This document shows, piece after piece, positions 1 to 5,511 of a stretch of 5,644 nt of DNA (the first letter of the stretch is position 1; each line of letters opens with the position of its first letter). The position numbers were made by a program, and so were the translations under genes. The notes below the pieces were generated by a model. It ran no database searches, was not told where the DNA came from, and was given only the letters and a program-made list of their open reading frames with translations. The stretch is from an uncultured bacterium. Lineage in GTDB: Bacteria; Bacillota; Clostridia; Lachnospirales; Lachnospiraceae. The DNA lies in the NCBI GenBank assembly GCA_947086625.1, contig CAMTZV010000127.1, positions 1 to 5,644 of the forward strand, written 5' to 3'.

Positions 1-590
1 CGGATGCGCCCGCCGACGCACCGGCGGACGACGCGATGGATTACCCGGCGGACGATGCGATGGATTACCCGGCGGACGATGCGCCGGCGGATGACGCCGC
101 AAAGCCGGAGACGAGCCCGGATGACAGCGGGCAGGACGTTTCCAAAGGCGACGAGGCGGATGAGCCGACAGACGATGCATCTCCGGAGACGGGCGAGAAT
201 GCGGATCTGTCGGGCGAGCAATGCGCGCCCGGCTGGCAGGAGCAGCTCTTAGAGGAGAGCAAAAAGGCAGATGCGCTGATTTCGTGGCATTTGACGGCGG
301 TATACGACGGAATAAGCTTTGTGCTCGAGTCCGAGCTGACGGACAGCGGCGACGCGCCGACGCAGCCGGTGAGCGTGAGCCTGATCTGCGAGGTATACTA
401 TGAGCAGGCGGACGGGTGGATGCGCGTTTACCGCGCAGACCGGCGGATGGAGCGGTGCGAGCCGGATGTCATCTGGGGAGACGAATATCAGATGCAGGAG
501 CTGAACATGACAAGACCCGGCACCTACCGCGTCGTGCGGCAGGTCAACGGCTGGCGGCAGGTATTGGAGCTGACGCTTGAGGAGATGTAA
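1..590 (+). CDS. C-terminal part of an acidic, repeat-containing probable extracytoplasmic protein (5' end outside window)
   Basis: The frame is already open at base 3 and runs to a TAA at 588-590, so 195 residues are visible and the true start lies upstream. The ATG at 36 sits inside the repeat with no ribosome binding site and is not a credible start. The first ~75 residues are low-complexity and rich in Ala, Asp, Pro and Glu, with an exact 8-residue repeat (AMDYPADD twice). This type of linker is common in secreted Gram-positive proteins. The last ~120 residues (from GWQEQLLEES) look globular, with alternating beta-strand-like segments and a GTYRVVRQVNGW stretch near the end. That resembles the last strands of bacterial Ig-like beta-sandwich domains, but I cannot confirm a family. 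There is no C-terminal anchor, LPXTG motif or membrane segment in view, so the anchor, if any, is N-terminal. It lies 34 bases before the DUF4349 lipoprotein gene, with a similar acidic linker, suggesting one operon. Function unknown. Confidence 0.8.
   Translation, partial: DAPADAPADDAMDYPADDAMDYPADDAPADDAAKPETSPDDSGQDVSKGDEADEPTDDASPETGENADLSGEQCAPGWQEQLLEESKKADALISWHLTAVYDGISFVLESELTDSGDAPTQPVSVSLICEVYYEQADGWMRVYRADRRMERCEPDVIWGDEYQMQELNMTRPGTYRVVRQVNGWRQVLELTLEEM
33..80 (+). repeat. Two perfect tandem copies of a 24-base in-frame repeat
   Basis: The unit occupies 33-56 and 57-80 with no differences and encodes Ala-Met-Asp-Tyr-Pro-Ala-Asp-Asp. The last 12 bases of a unit (CCGGCGGACGAC/T) also occur just before the first copy at 21-32, and a degenerate version (CCGGCGGATGAC) follows at 84-95. 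The array is therefore a decaying short repeat tract, able to change copy number in multiples of three without breaking the frame. Confidence 0.9.
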
Positions 591-624
591 GCGGATCGGC
601 GTTACTTTGAAGGGAGGAACGAAT

Positions 625-1737
625 ATGAAAAAGAAAATGTGTGTTGTGTTACTTGTGGTTTTTATGATTTTGTCGCTGACGGGCTGCGGTGCAGCCGGCA
701 GCAAGAGCGCTGCTGATGCGCCGGGCGCTTCCAAGGGGGACGGCGCAACCAGTGCGGGACAGGATTCCGGCTTTTTCGACATGAAGGAGGAGATTGCCGA
801 GGACGACGCGGCGGATATGCCTGCGGACGACGCGGCGGATGCGCCTGCGGGCGAGCCGGAGGCCCCGGAGCCGAACGGGGAGTCCGGGGAGGCGGACGCA
901 TCGGAAAACACGTCAAAGAGCAACGAGAAGATCATCTACACGTACAACTACTCGGTGGAGACAAAGACGTTTGACGACTTCATGAAAAGCGTGGAGAAGC
1001 GCGTGAACGAGTACGGCGGCTACATGGAAAGCTCCGAGGTTCAGGGCAACGAGGAGATGAATATCAGGCGCTACGCCAATCTGGTCATCCGCATACCGGC
1101 GGAGAAGATGCCCGATTTTCTCCATATGGTGGAGGGCAGCGCAAACGTGACCTACTCGACCAGCTCGAGCGAAAATGTAACGCTCACCTATGTGGATATG
1201 AAGAGCCATGTCGAGGCGTTAAAGGTGGAGCAGCAGAGCCTGATGGATATGCTCGCGCATGCCGATACGGTCGAGGCGATTATCACAATCCAGTCGCGTC
1301 TCACCGACGTGCGCTACGAGCTGGAGTCCTACGAGTCGCAGCTTCGGGTGTACGACAACCGCATCAACTACTCGACGCTCTATCTGGACATCAACGAGGT
1401 TGACCGCGAGAGCAGCGTGGCGACAAAGCTCACCTACGGCGAGGAGATCAGCCGCGGACTCTCCAACACGATGTACGGCATGGGACAGGGGCTGCGTGAT
1501 TTCTCGATCTGGTTTATCGTGAATCTGCCGATCCTGCTTATACTGGCACTCGTTATCGTTGTGATCGTGCTCATCGTGCGCGCCATCGCAAAGCGCAGTG
1601 CGCGGAAGAACGCAGAGTATATCGCCGCCCGCGACGCCTCCCGGCTGAATTGGTCGCTTGGAGCCGGGAAGAAGGAGAAAGAGGAGAAGAAAGAGGAAAA
1701 GGAAGACAAGAAGGAAGAGAAGGAAGACGATAAGTAA
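625..1737 (+). CDS. DUF4349 domain-containing membrane lipoprotein
   Basis: The 370-residue product starts at the ATG at 625, which has AGGGAGG at 611-617 seven bases upstream. An in-frame upstream extension would overlap the preceding gene and lacks a site. Residues 1-21 form a lipoprotein signal peptide: MKKK, a hydrophobic core, then the lipobox LTGC with Cys21 as the lipidated residue. Residues ~22-100 are an acidic Ala/Asp/Pro/Glu linker containing DDAADMPADDAAD, similar to the linker of the preceding gene. Residues ~102-320 match the DUF4349 pattern as I know it: YNYSVETKTFDDF, then GGYMESSEVQG, LVIRIPAEKMPDF, a probable coiled coil at ~191-243 (VEALKVEQQSLMDML, IQSRLTDVRYELESYESQL) and INYSTLYLDINE. 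A transmembrane helix follows at ~293-320 and then a cytoplasmic tail ending in Lys/Glu-only runs (349-370). The protein would thus be anchored at both ends. DUF4349 has no established biochemical role. Some relatives are fused to anti-sigma zinc-finger domains, which this protein lacks. The family call is firm; the function is unknown. Confidence 0.93.
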   Translation: MKKKMCVVLLVVFMILSLTGCGAAGSKSAADAPGASKGDGATSAGQDSGFFDMKEEIAEDDAADMPADDAADAPAGEPEAPEPNGESGEADASENTSKSNEKIIYTYNYSVETKTFDDFMKSVEKRVNEYGGYMESSEVQGNEEMNIRRYANLVIRIPAEKMPDFLHMVEGSANVTYSTSSSENVTLTYVDMKSHVEALKVEQQSLMDMLAHADTVEAIITIQSRLTDVRYELESYESQLRVYDNRINYSTLYLDINEVDRESSVATKLTYGEEISRGLSNTMYGMGQGLRDFSIWFIVNLPILLILALVIVVIVLIVRAIAKRSARKNAEYIAARDASRLNWSLGAGKKEKEEKKEEKEDKKEEKEDDK

Positions 1738-1761
1738 ATACAGGACAGTATGTTTACAGGA

Positions 1762-1800
1762 GAGACGCCTTTTCCACTCGGAAGGGGCGTTTCTTTTTAT
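1762..1800 (+). terminator. Intrinsic terminator of the DUF4349 operon
   Basis: A 14-pair stem pairs 1762-1775 (GAGACGCCTTTTCC) with 1780-1793 (GGAAGGGGCGTTTC), counting three G-U pairs, with a 4-base ACTC loop. Five T residues (1794-1798) and AT follow directly. It begins 24 bases after the lipoprotein stop codon and faces the + direction. Confidence 0.93.
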
Positions 1801-1805
1801 GCGCA

Positions 1806-1881
1806 GGGGCGCATGAGGAAATATGCCGCTGACGTGGCATGCGCCCCGCGCGGCGAGTAGAGAGAAAATCTTCCCTACTCG
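1806..1881. repeat. Cluster of inverted repeats in the lipoprotein-padR intergenic region
   Basis: Three dyads lie between the terminator and the padR promoter. GGGGCGCATG at 1806-1815 pairs perfectly with CATGCGCCCC at 1838-1847. ATGCCGC at 1823-1829 pairs with GTGGCAT at 1834-1840 around a TGAC loop (one G-U). CGAGTAG at 1854-1860 pairs perfectly with CTACTCG at 1875-1881. The first two share bases 1838-1840, so they cannot both form fully. No T-run follows any of them, which argues against terminators. The third ends 19 bases before the putative -35 region and could be an operator. The role is unknown; only the dyads themselves are certain. Confidence 0.6.
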
Positions 1882-1899
1882 ATTGGCGGAATCTATAAA

Positions 1900-1935
1900 T
1901 TGCTTGACTATATTCTAATTTTATAATAGTATAAT
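1900..1935 (+). promoter_or_regulatory. Probable promoter of the padR-traX operon
   Basis: The region is strongly AT-rich against GC-rich surroundings. TTGCTT (1900-1905) is followed 16 bases later by a perfect TATAAT (1922-1927). The overlapping TTGACT (1904-1909) is 17 bases from TAGTAT (1927-1932) and 20 from a second TATAAT (1930-1935). A third TATAAT lies at 1938-1943. The exact -35/-10 pair is ambiguous, but a sigma-A-type promoter here is well supported by its position just ahead of the regulator gene. Confidence 0.75.
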
Positions 1936-1944
1936 TTTATAATA
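1916..1944 (+). repeat. Perfect 13-base direct repeat over the padR -10 region (candidate operator)
   Basis: TAATTTTATAATA occurs at 1916-1928 and again at 1932-1944, 16 bases apart start to start. The copies cover the possible -10 hexamers and end one base before the AAGGAGAG ribosome binding site (1946-1953). PadR-family proteins commonly repress their own genes by binding AT-rich dyads that overlap the promoter, so this is a natural candidate site. The spacing is not the usual inverted arrangement, however, and simple AT-richness could also produce it. Confidence 0.55.
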
Positions 1945-1961
1945 TAAGGAGAGATACGAAC

Positions 1962-2537
1962 ATGTCTTTGGGGTTTGGAATTTTAGGATTTTTAAATTAT
2001 GCGCCGATGAGCGGGTACGATCTTGTAAAGGCCTTTGAGTCTTCGTTGCAGTTTTTCTGGCATGCCCAGAGCAGCCACATTTATCTGGAATTGAAAAAGC
2101 TGGAAAAAAAGGGGTATATCAGCGGTGAGACGCTCATCCAGTCGGATCGTCCGAATAAAAAGATTTTTTCAATTACCGAAACGGGGAAGCGGGAGTTTTT
2201 AAGCTGGCTGGCCGAAGGCGCGGGAGAGGAAGCCACGCATTTTAAAAGCGCTTTTCTTATGAAGGTCTTTTTTGGCGGAAATATGACCCCCGCTCAAAGT
2301 GCGGATATGCTCAGAAGGTTTCAGGCGGATTGCGAGGCGTATCTTGGGAGCATGGGGTCTGCGCCCGAAAGCATAGAAAAATATGGCCATAATAAGGAGC
2401 GGTGTCAGACGATTTACTGGCAGTTTACCGTTGATTTTGGTTACGCCTTTATCAAAACCTGTATTGAATGGGCGGGGCGGTGTATCAGGAAGCTGGAAAG
2501 CATAGAAGGGGAAAACCGGAAGGAGGATGAGGTATGA
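1962..2537 (+). CDS. PadR-family transcriptional regulator
   Basis: The 191-residue product starts at the ATG at 1962, eight bases after AAGGAGAG (1946-1953). Residues ~4-85 form a PadR-type winged helix-turn-helix. The opening GILGFLNYAPMSGYDLVKAF carries the conserved GY(D/E)L motif at 18-21. HIYLELKKLEKKGYI (39-53) is the recognition helix leading into the wing, and RPNKKIFSITETGKREFLSWL (63-83) is the wing and following helix. Residues ~90-182 form an alpha-helical C-terminal region of the Vir_act_alpha_C type, giving the long PadR/AphA subclass that dimerises through this part. The family is known for ligand- or stress-responsive repression, often of an adjacent membrane-protein gene. 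Here the stop overlaps the start of the TraX-family gene, so it probably controls that gene and itself. The inducer cannot be read from the sequence. The family call is firm; the regulatory target is inferred. Confidence 0.95.
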   Translation: MSLGFGILGFLNYAPMSGYDLVKAFESSLQFFWHAQSSHIYLELKKLEKKGYISGETLIQSDRPNKKIFSITETGKREFLSWLAEGAGEEATHFKSAFLMKVFFGGNMTPAQSADMLRRFQADCEAYLGSMGSAPESIEKYGHNKERCQTIYWQFTVDFGYAFIKTCIEWAGRCIRKLESIEGENRKEDEV

Positions 2538-3304
2538 CGCGTGCAAATGAAAGAGGAGGGTTAAATTCAAATCAGATCAAGCTGCTGGCCATCGCGGCGA
2601 TGACGCTGGATCATCTCACATGGACGCTTTTTCCCGGCTATTCTACAGAGTGGTTTGTCATTCTGTTTCATATCATCGGAAGGCTTACGGCTCCGATCAT
2701 GTGGTTTTTTGTTGCGGAGGGATACCATTACACGCATGACGTAAAAAAATATGCCGTCCGGCTGTTTCTGTTGGCGGCGGTCTCCCATTTCGCGTACAAT
2801 TTCTGCTTTGGGATACCCTTTCTTCCGTTTCAGACAACGGTGTTTAACCAGACGGGGGTGGTGTGGTCGCTGGCGTGGGGGCTGGTTTTACTGTACGTCT
2901 ATGATCAAAAGCCGTGGAAGAGCTGGCAGAAGGTGTTCATTACCGTCATTGTCTGCCTGATTACGTTTCCGTCCGACTGGAGCTGTATCGCGACGATGGC
3001 AATTCTCTCAATCGGCACAAACCGGGGGAATTTTAAAAAGCAGATGACGCATATGATGCTGTGGACAGCCATGTATGCCATGGTGTATTTCCTGTTTATT
3101 GACAAAATATATGCGCTGATTCAGCTGTGCACCTGCTTAACGATCCCCGTTTTACGGCTTTATAACGGAAAACGCGGTTCCTGTAAAGGGATCGGGAAGC
3201 TGTTCTATGTTTATTATCCGCTGCACCTTTTCCTGTGCGGCGTGATACGCGTCCTGCTGTGGGGCACGGCATTCTCCACGGGGGCTGCGAATGGCGCGGG
3301 CTGA
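2534..3304 (+). CDS. TraX-family integral membrane protein
   Basis: The 256-residue product starts at the ATG at 2534, which overlaps the padR stop as ATGA. AGGAGG at 2521-2526 is seven bases upstream, so the two are probably translationally coupled. It matches the TraX family by its N-terminal KLLAIAAMTLDH (16-27), by GRLTAPIMWFFVAEGYHYT (49-67) and by YYPLHLF near the end (227-233). About eight or nine hydrophobic segments are visible (roughly 14-33, 39-62, 75-95, 107-123, 132-162, 173-190, 192-210, 222-246). The length is close to that of F-plasmid TraX. On F, TraX acetylates the N-terminus of pilin; the family is related to membrane acyltransferases. No conjugation gene is in the window, so this is one of the chromosomal Firmicute members whose substrate is unknown. 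Acylation of some envelope or surface component is an inference only. The gene runs convergently toward the kinase gene, 74 bases away, and no clear + strand terminator follows it. Confidence 0.92.
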   Translation: MTRANERGGLNSNQIKLLAIAAMTLDHLTWTLFPGYSTEWFVILFHIIGRLTAPIMWFFVAEGYHYTHDVKKYAVRLFLLAAVSHFAYNFCFGIPFLPFQTTVFNQTGVVWSLAWGLVLLYVYDQKPWKSWQKVFITVIVCLITFPSDWSCIATMAILSIGTNRGNFKKQMTHMMLWTAMYAMVYFLFIDKIYALIQLCTCLTIPVLRLYNGKRGSCKGIGKLFYVYYPLHLFLCGVIRVLLWGTAFSTGAANGAG

Positions 3305-3359
3305 ACGGCTGTAACTGAGGACCCGGGGAACCGGCAGACGCCATAAGAACGGCTTTGGC

Positions 3360-3388
3360 AAAGAAAACGGGATTGCCGCTACATCCCG
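3360..3388 (-). terminator. Probable intrinsic terminator of the two-component operon, overlapping the kinase stop codon
   Basis: On the - strand CGGGAT (3388-3383) pairs with ATCCCG (3373-3368) around a 9-base loop that contains the kinase stop codon TAG. TTTTCTTT (3367-3360) follows directly. The stem is short at 6 pairs but GC-rich, and it sits exactly where the - strand operon should end. It would not function for the + strand. Confidence 0.55.
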
Positions 3389-4695
3389 GCTTCACATTTG
3401 AGCGTGATAACCGAATGGAACGTCAGGGTTTCTTTGCTGTAATACATCCGGATATCGCCGTTGTATTTGCGGACGGTCCTCTTGATGCTTTTGATGCCGA
3501 AACCGTGCGCGCGCCTGTCGGACTTTTTTGTGGGAAGCTGGCGGTCCGGGCCGGTGAAGGGATCGACGCGGCAGGAATTGACGACGGTAATGACGTGGAA
3601 GGGCGTGCCGGTGTTTTTGGCGGCACTCACCTCGATAAAGCCGTTTGGGAGTATGCGGGCAGCTTCAAACGCGTTGTCGAGCAGGTTGCAAAAGAGCGCG
3701 GTCAGATCGCTCTCGTCGATAAAATTAAGCGTTTTGCAGCGGATATCCGCGTGAAAGGAGATGCCCTGCCCGTCACATTGTCTGCTGTAGCGGCAGAGAA
3801 TGGCGTTGAGCAGCTCGTGGCCGCAGAACTGGACGCTCTCTTTTAGCTCGGAGGAGCACAGGAGGTACTCGATATAGGACTGGACCTTCTCGTGCTCCTG
3901 CTTTGCGCTCAGAATGCCGATGGATTGCAGGTGCTGTTTCATATCATGGATGAAAATGCTCTGGTTTTCGTTCTGGGCGGCGAGCATCGCATAATATTCG
4001 GCCGCGCTCGTCTCCCGCTGGAGCAGAAGCTGCATCTCTGTCAGCACCGCGTTTCTGTTCTGGCTGTAGCGGTAAATCCCGAATACGAGCAGATTGGCGG
4101 AAAGCAGCAGCAGGCCGCTGAGTGAGATGAGCCACAGAAGGGAGGCGGGAAGCGTGAAACGATCGCAGATGCTGATAAAGGTCTGCATGACAAAAACGGA
4201 GGTCAGCGGAATGGAGATCAGAAGCAGCGTGGAATGGTCGCGCTGCCCGTTTTGCTTTTGCCGCCCGTCCAGCAGATGCATGAGGACATAGGCGATGGCA
4301 AAAAAGATCAGTTTGCTGATTACAACAAACAGAAGCATATTTTGAAGCTTCGCCGCGTTTGAGTAAAAATGTGGTGAAAACCGCTCGATCACACTGTAGA
4401 CGGGCAGCTCGCACAGCGCCATCACCGCGGTCAGCATCGCGGCGTGAAAGAGCATCGCATACCATTTCATCTGATAGCCGATGGAGAGGAACAGGGCGTT
4501 GACAAGCAGGTACATACTGACGTTGAGCCATGTGAGGCCGGCCCGGGACACGCCAAAAAGGATCAGGTAAAGCCCCGCAAGCACGGGAAGCATGATTTTG
4601 GCGGGGCGCTTTCTGACAAAGAGCGTCCCGGCGTACTGCCAGAGGATAAAAGCCTCGGCAAACAGGCTGAAAAAACAACAGATCGCATGATTCAT
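3379..4695 (-). CDS. GHKL-type sensor histidine kinase (AgrC/VirS-like)
   Basis: The 438-residue product starts at the ATG at 4695, with GAGGT six bases upstream and four bases after the response-regulator stop. A longer reading from a TTG at 4749 would overlap that gene and is less likely. Residues ~4-207 contain six or seven hydrophobic segments (about 4-25, 34-51, 56-74, 77-100, 118-142, 155-176, 185-207) and no evident extracytoplasmic ligand domain, as in peptide-sensing kinases. A helical linker (~212-245) leads to the phosphorylation motif FIHDMKQHLQSI with His250 as the likely phosphoacceptor. The ATPase domain shows the N box FCNLLDNAFEAA (Asn337, Asn341) and the glycine box HGFGIKSIKRTV (397-408). 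This is the compact HATPase_c_5 arrangement. It should autophosphorylate and pass phosphate to the adjacent LytTR regulator. No AgrB/AgrD-like or bacteriocin-peptide gene is visible nearby, so the signal is unknown. All key residues are present and the gene appears intact. Confidence 0.94.
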   Translation of the reverse strand: MNHAICCFFSLFAEAFILWQYAGTLFVRKRPAKIMLPVLAGLYLILFGVSRAGLTWLNVSMYLLVNALFLSIGYQMKWYAMLFHAAMLTAVMALCELPVYSVIERFSPHFYSNAAKLQNMLLFVVISKLIFFAIAYVLMHLLDGRQKQNGQRDHSTLLLISIPLTSVFVMQTFISICDRFTLPASLLWLISLSGLLLLSANLLVFGIYRYSQNRNAVLTEMQLLLQRETSAAEYYAMLAAQNENQSIFIHDMKQHLQSIGILSAKQEHEKVQSYIEYLLCSSELKESVQFCGHELLNAILCRYSRQCDGQGISFHADIRCKTLNFIDESDLTALFCNLLDNAFEAARILPNGFIEVSAAKNTGTPFHVITVVNSCRVDPFTGPDRQLPTKKSDRRAHGFGIKSIKRTVRKYNGDIRMYYSKETLTFHSVITLKCEAGM

Positions 4696-4699
4696 GAGC

Positions 4700-5404
4700 T
4701 TACCTCGTACTTTCCAGATAGAGCAGATAGGCTGTCTTAAATGCGCCAAACTTCCGCTTTGTCAGATAGGCGCGCACATCCCCCGTCAAAAGGATTGACG
4801 TGTGGTCAAAGTCCCGCACGTGCGCCAGATTTACAAGAAAGCTGCGGTGCGGCTGGAAAAAGACATTGTCCGGCAGCAGTTCTTTCCAGTATTGCATGTT
4901 GTGTACGGATTCAAAATCGCGCTCTGTGGCGTGAACGATCACTTTTCTGCGCTGCGTTTCAACCGCGATGATGTGCGCCGCGGGCAGCGTGTGAACGCCC
5001 TCCCGTGTCTCAAGGGGAAGGCGGATCGTCCGGTTGTGGTAGAGATTCAGCGCGTCCTTAAAGTTTCGAAAGAGCCGCTGCTTTTCCAGCGGCTTGGATA
5101 AATAGCGGAAGACGTTAAAGCGCATGGCGTCGTCCAGATAGGTGGAATAAGCGCTCACGACAAAGATGATGACGTCGCCGGCTTCCTTTTTCAGCTCATT
5201 TCCGACGAATATGCCGTCAAAGCCGGGCATTTCAATGTCGAGAAAAAGAATGTCCTTTTCTCCGGGATCATCCAGCAGCGATTTGCCGTCGGGAAAGCAG
5301 GCAATCTCGGGACAGGGGATACCGGAACGCTCAAAGTACTCGTTGATGTATGCTACGAGCTGCTCGCGGATGAGCGCATCGTCGTCGCAGATCAGAATTC
5401 GCAT
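4700..5404 (-). CDS. LytTR-family response regulator
   Basis: The 234-residue product starts at the ATG at 5404, giving the typical opening MRILICDDD, with GAGGT seven bases upstream on the - strand. An extension to a TTG at 5425 would swallow this site. Residues ~1-120 form the receiver domain: acidic pocket Asp7-Asp9, phosphoacceptor Asp56 in LFLDIEMPGFDG, Ser84 in VVSAY, and Lys104 in LSKPL. Residues ~127-232 form a LytTR DNA-binding domain, recognised by IIAVETQRRKVIVHA and the signature FFQPHRSFLVNLAHV (182-196). LytTR regulators usually bind pairs of short direct repeats upstream of weak promoters and control surface, virulence, bacteriocin or competence genes. It is first in its operon with the GHKL kinase 4 bases downstream, a standard pairing. 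The targets are not evident; autoregulation is plausible because its own promoter has a poor -35. The gene looks intact. Confidence 0.95.
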   Translation of the reverse strand: MRILICDDDALIREQLVAYINEYFERSGIPCPEIACFPDGKSLLDDPGEKDILFLDIEMPGFDGIFVGNELKKEAGDVIIFVVSAYSTYLDDAMRFNVFRYLSKPLEKQRLFRNFKDALNLYHNRTIRLPLETREGVHTLPAAHIIAVETQRRKVIVHATERDFESVHNMQYWKELLPDNVFFQPHRSFLVNLAHVRDFDHTSILLTGDVRAYLTKRKFGAFKTAYLLYLESTR

Positions 5405-5444
5405 AGATTTACCTCTTCTTTTCAACAGATTTCAGGGCTTTTTT

Positions 5445-5475
5445 ATTATATAGCAGGCGGAGGGAAAAATACAGA
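5445..5475 (-). promoter_or_regulatory. Candidate promoter for the response regulator-kinase operon
   Basis: On the - strand an extended -10 reads TGCTATATA (5455-5447), overlapping a perfect TATAAT (5450-5445). No good -35 lies at the expected distance (TCTGTA or TGTATT, depending on which -10 is used). The predicted start near 5437-5440 would give a leader of about 35 bases. A good -10 with a poor -35 suggests either extended -10 recognition or dependence on an activator. Confidence 0.5.
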
Positions 5476-5482
5476 GGGTTTG

Positions 5483-5503
5483 CACGAAATGACACGTTTC
5501 GTG
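5483..5503. promoter_or_regulatory. 21-base perfect dyad upstream of the response regulator (candidate operator, or + strand terminator)
   Basis: CACGAAA (5483-5489) and TTTCGTG (5497-5503) are perfect reverse complements around a 7-base centre, and a shorter ACACG-TTT-CGTGT hairpin overlaps it. The dyad centre is about 53 bases upstream of the predicted transcription start, a usual distance for an activator site. Six T residues (5504-5509) follow on the + strand, which also gives it terminator form. No + strand gene precedes it, however, so an operator is slightly preferred. Confidence 0.45.
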
Positions 5504-5511
5504 TTTTTTCG

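Noticed and set aside
33..80. CRISPR-like repeat
   Set aside because: The units are directly adjacent with no spacers and lie in frame within a coding region, so this is a protein-coding tandem repeat.
577..624. Upstream extension of the DUF4349 gene to an ATG at 577
   Set aside because: It overlaps the preceding gene, has no ribosome binding site, and would place 16 residues ahead of a textbook lipoprotein signal peptide that has its own AGGGAGG site.
249..935. 228-residue open frame on the - strand
   Set aside because: It is antisense to the two acidic, GC-rich genes. Its Ser/Ala/Pro-rich composition is the mirror of the Asp/Ala/Glu repeats, and no family is recognisable.
3303..3354. 8-base direct repeat GAACGGCT at 3303-3310 and 3347-3354
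   Set aside because: Too short, with no associated element or inverted ends; likely chance in GC-rich sequence.
3355..3846. 163-residue + strand frame opposite the kinase
   Set aside because: It is antisense to the ATPase domain of the kinase, has no ribosome binding site, and shows no recognisable domain.
3944..4678. 244-residue - strand frame inside the kinase gene
   Set aside because: It is a shadow of the GHKL kinase in another frame, rich in Arg, Ala and Pro, with no domain. The kinase frame carries all catalytic motifs.
4700..4749. TTG start for the kinase at 4749
   Set aside because: It would overlap the response regulator by about 50 bases. The ATG at 4695 has a good GAGGT site and a membrane segment starting directly after it.
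5483..5509. + strand intrinsic terminator at the CACGAAA dyad
   Set aside because: It has stem and T-run form, but no + strand gene lies upstream of it, so it is kept only as an alternative to an operator.
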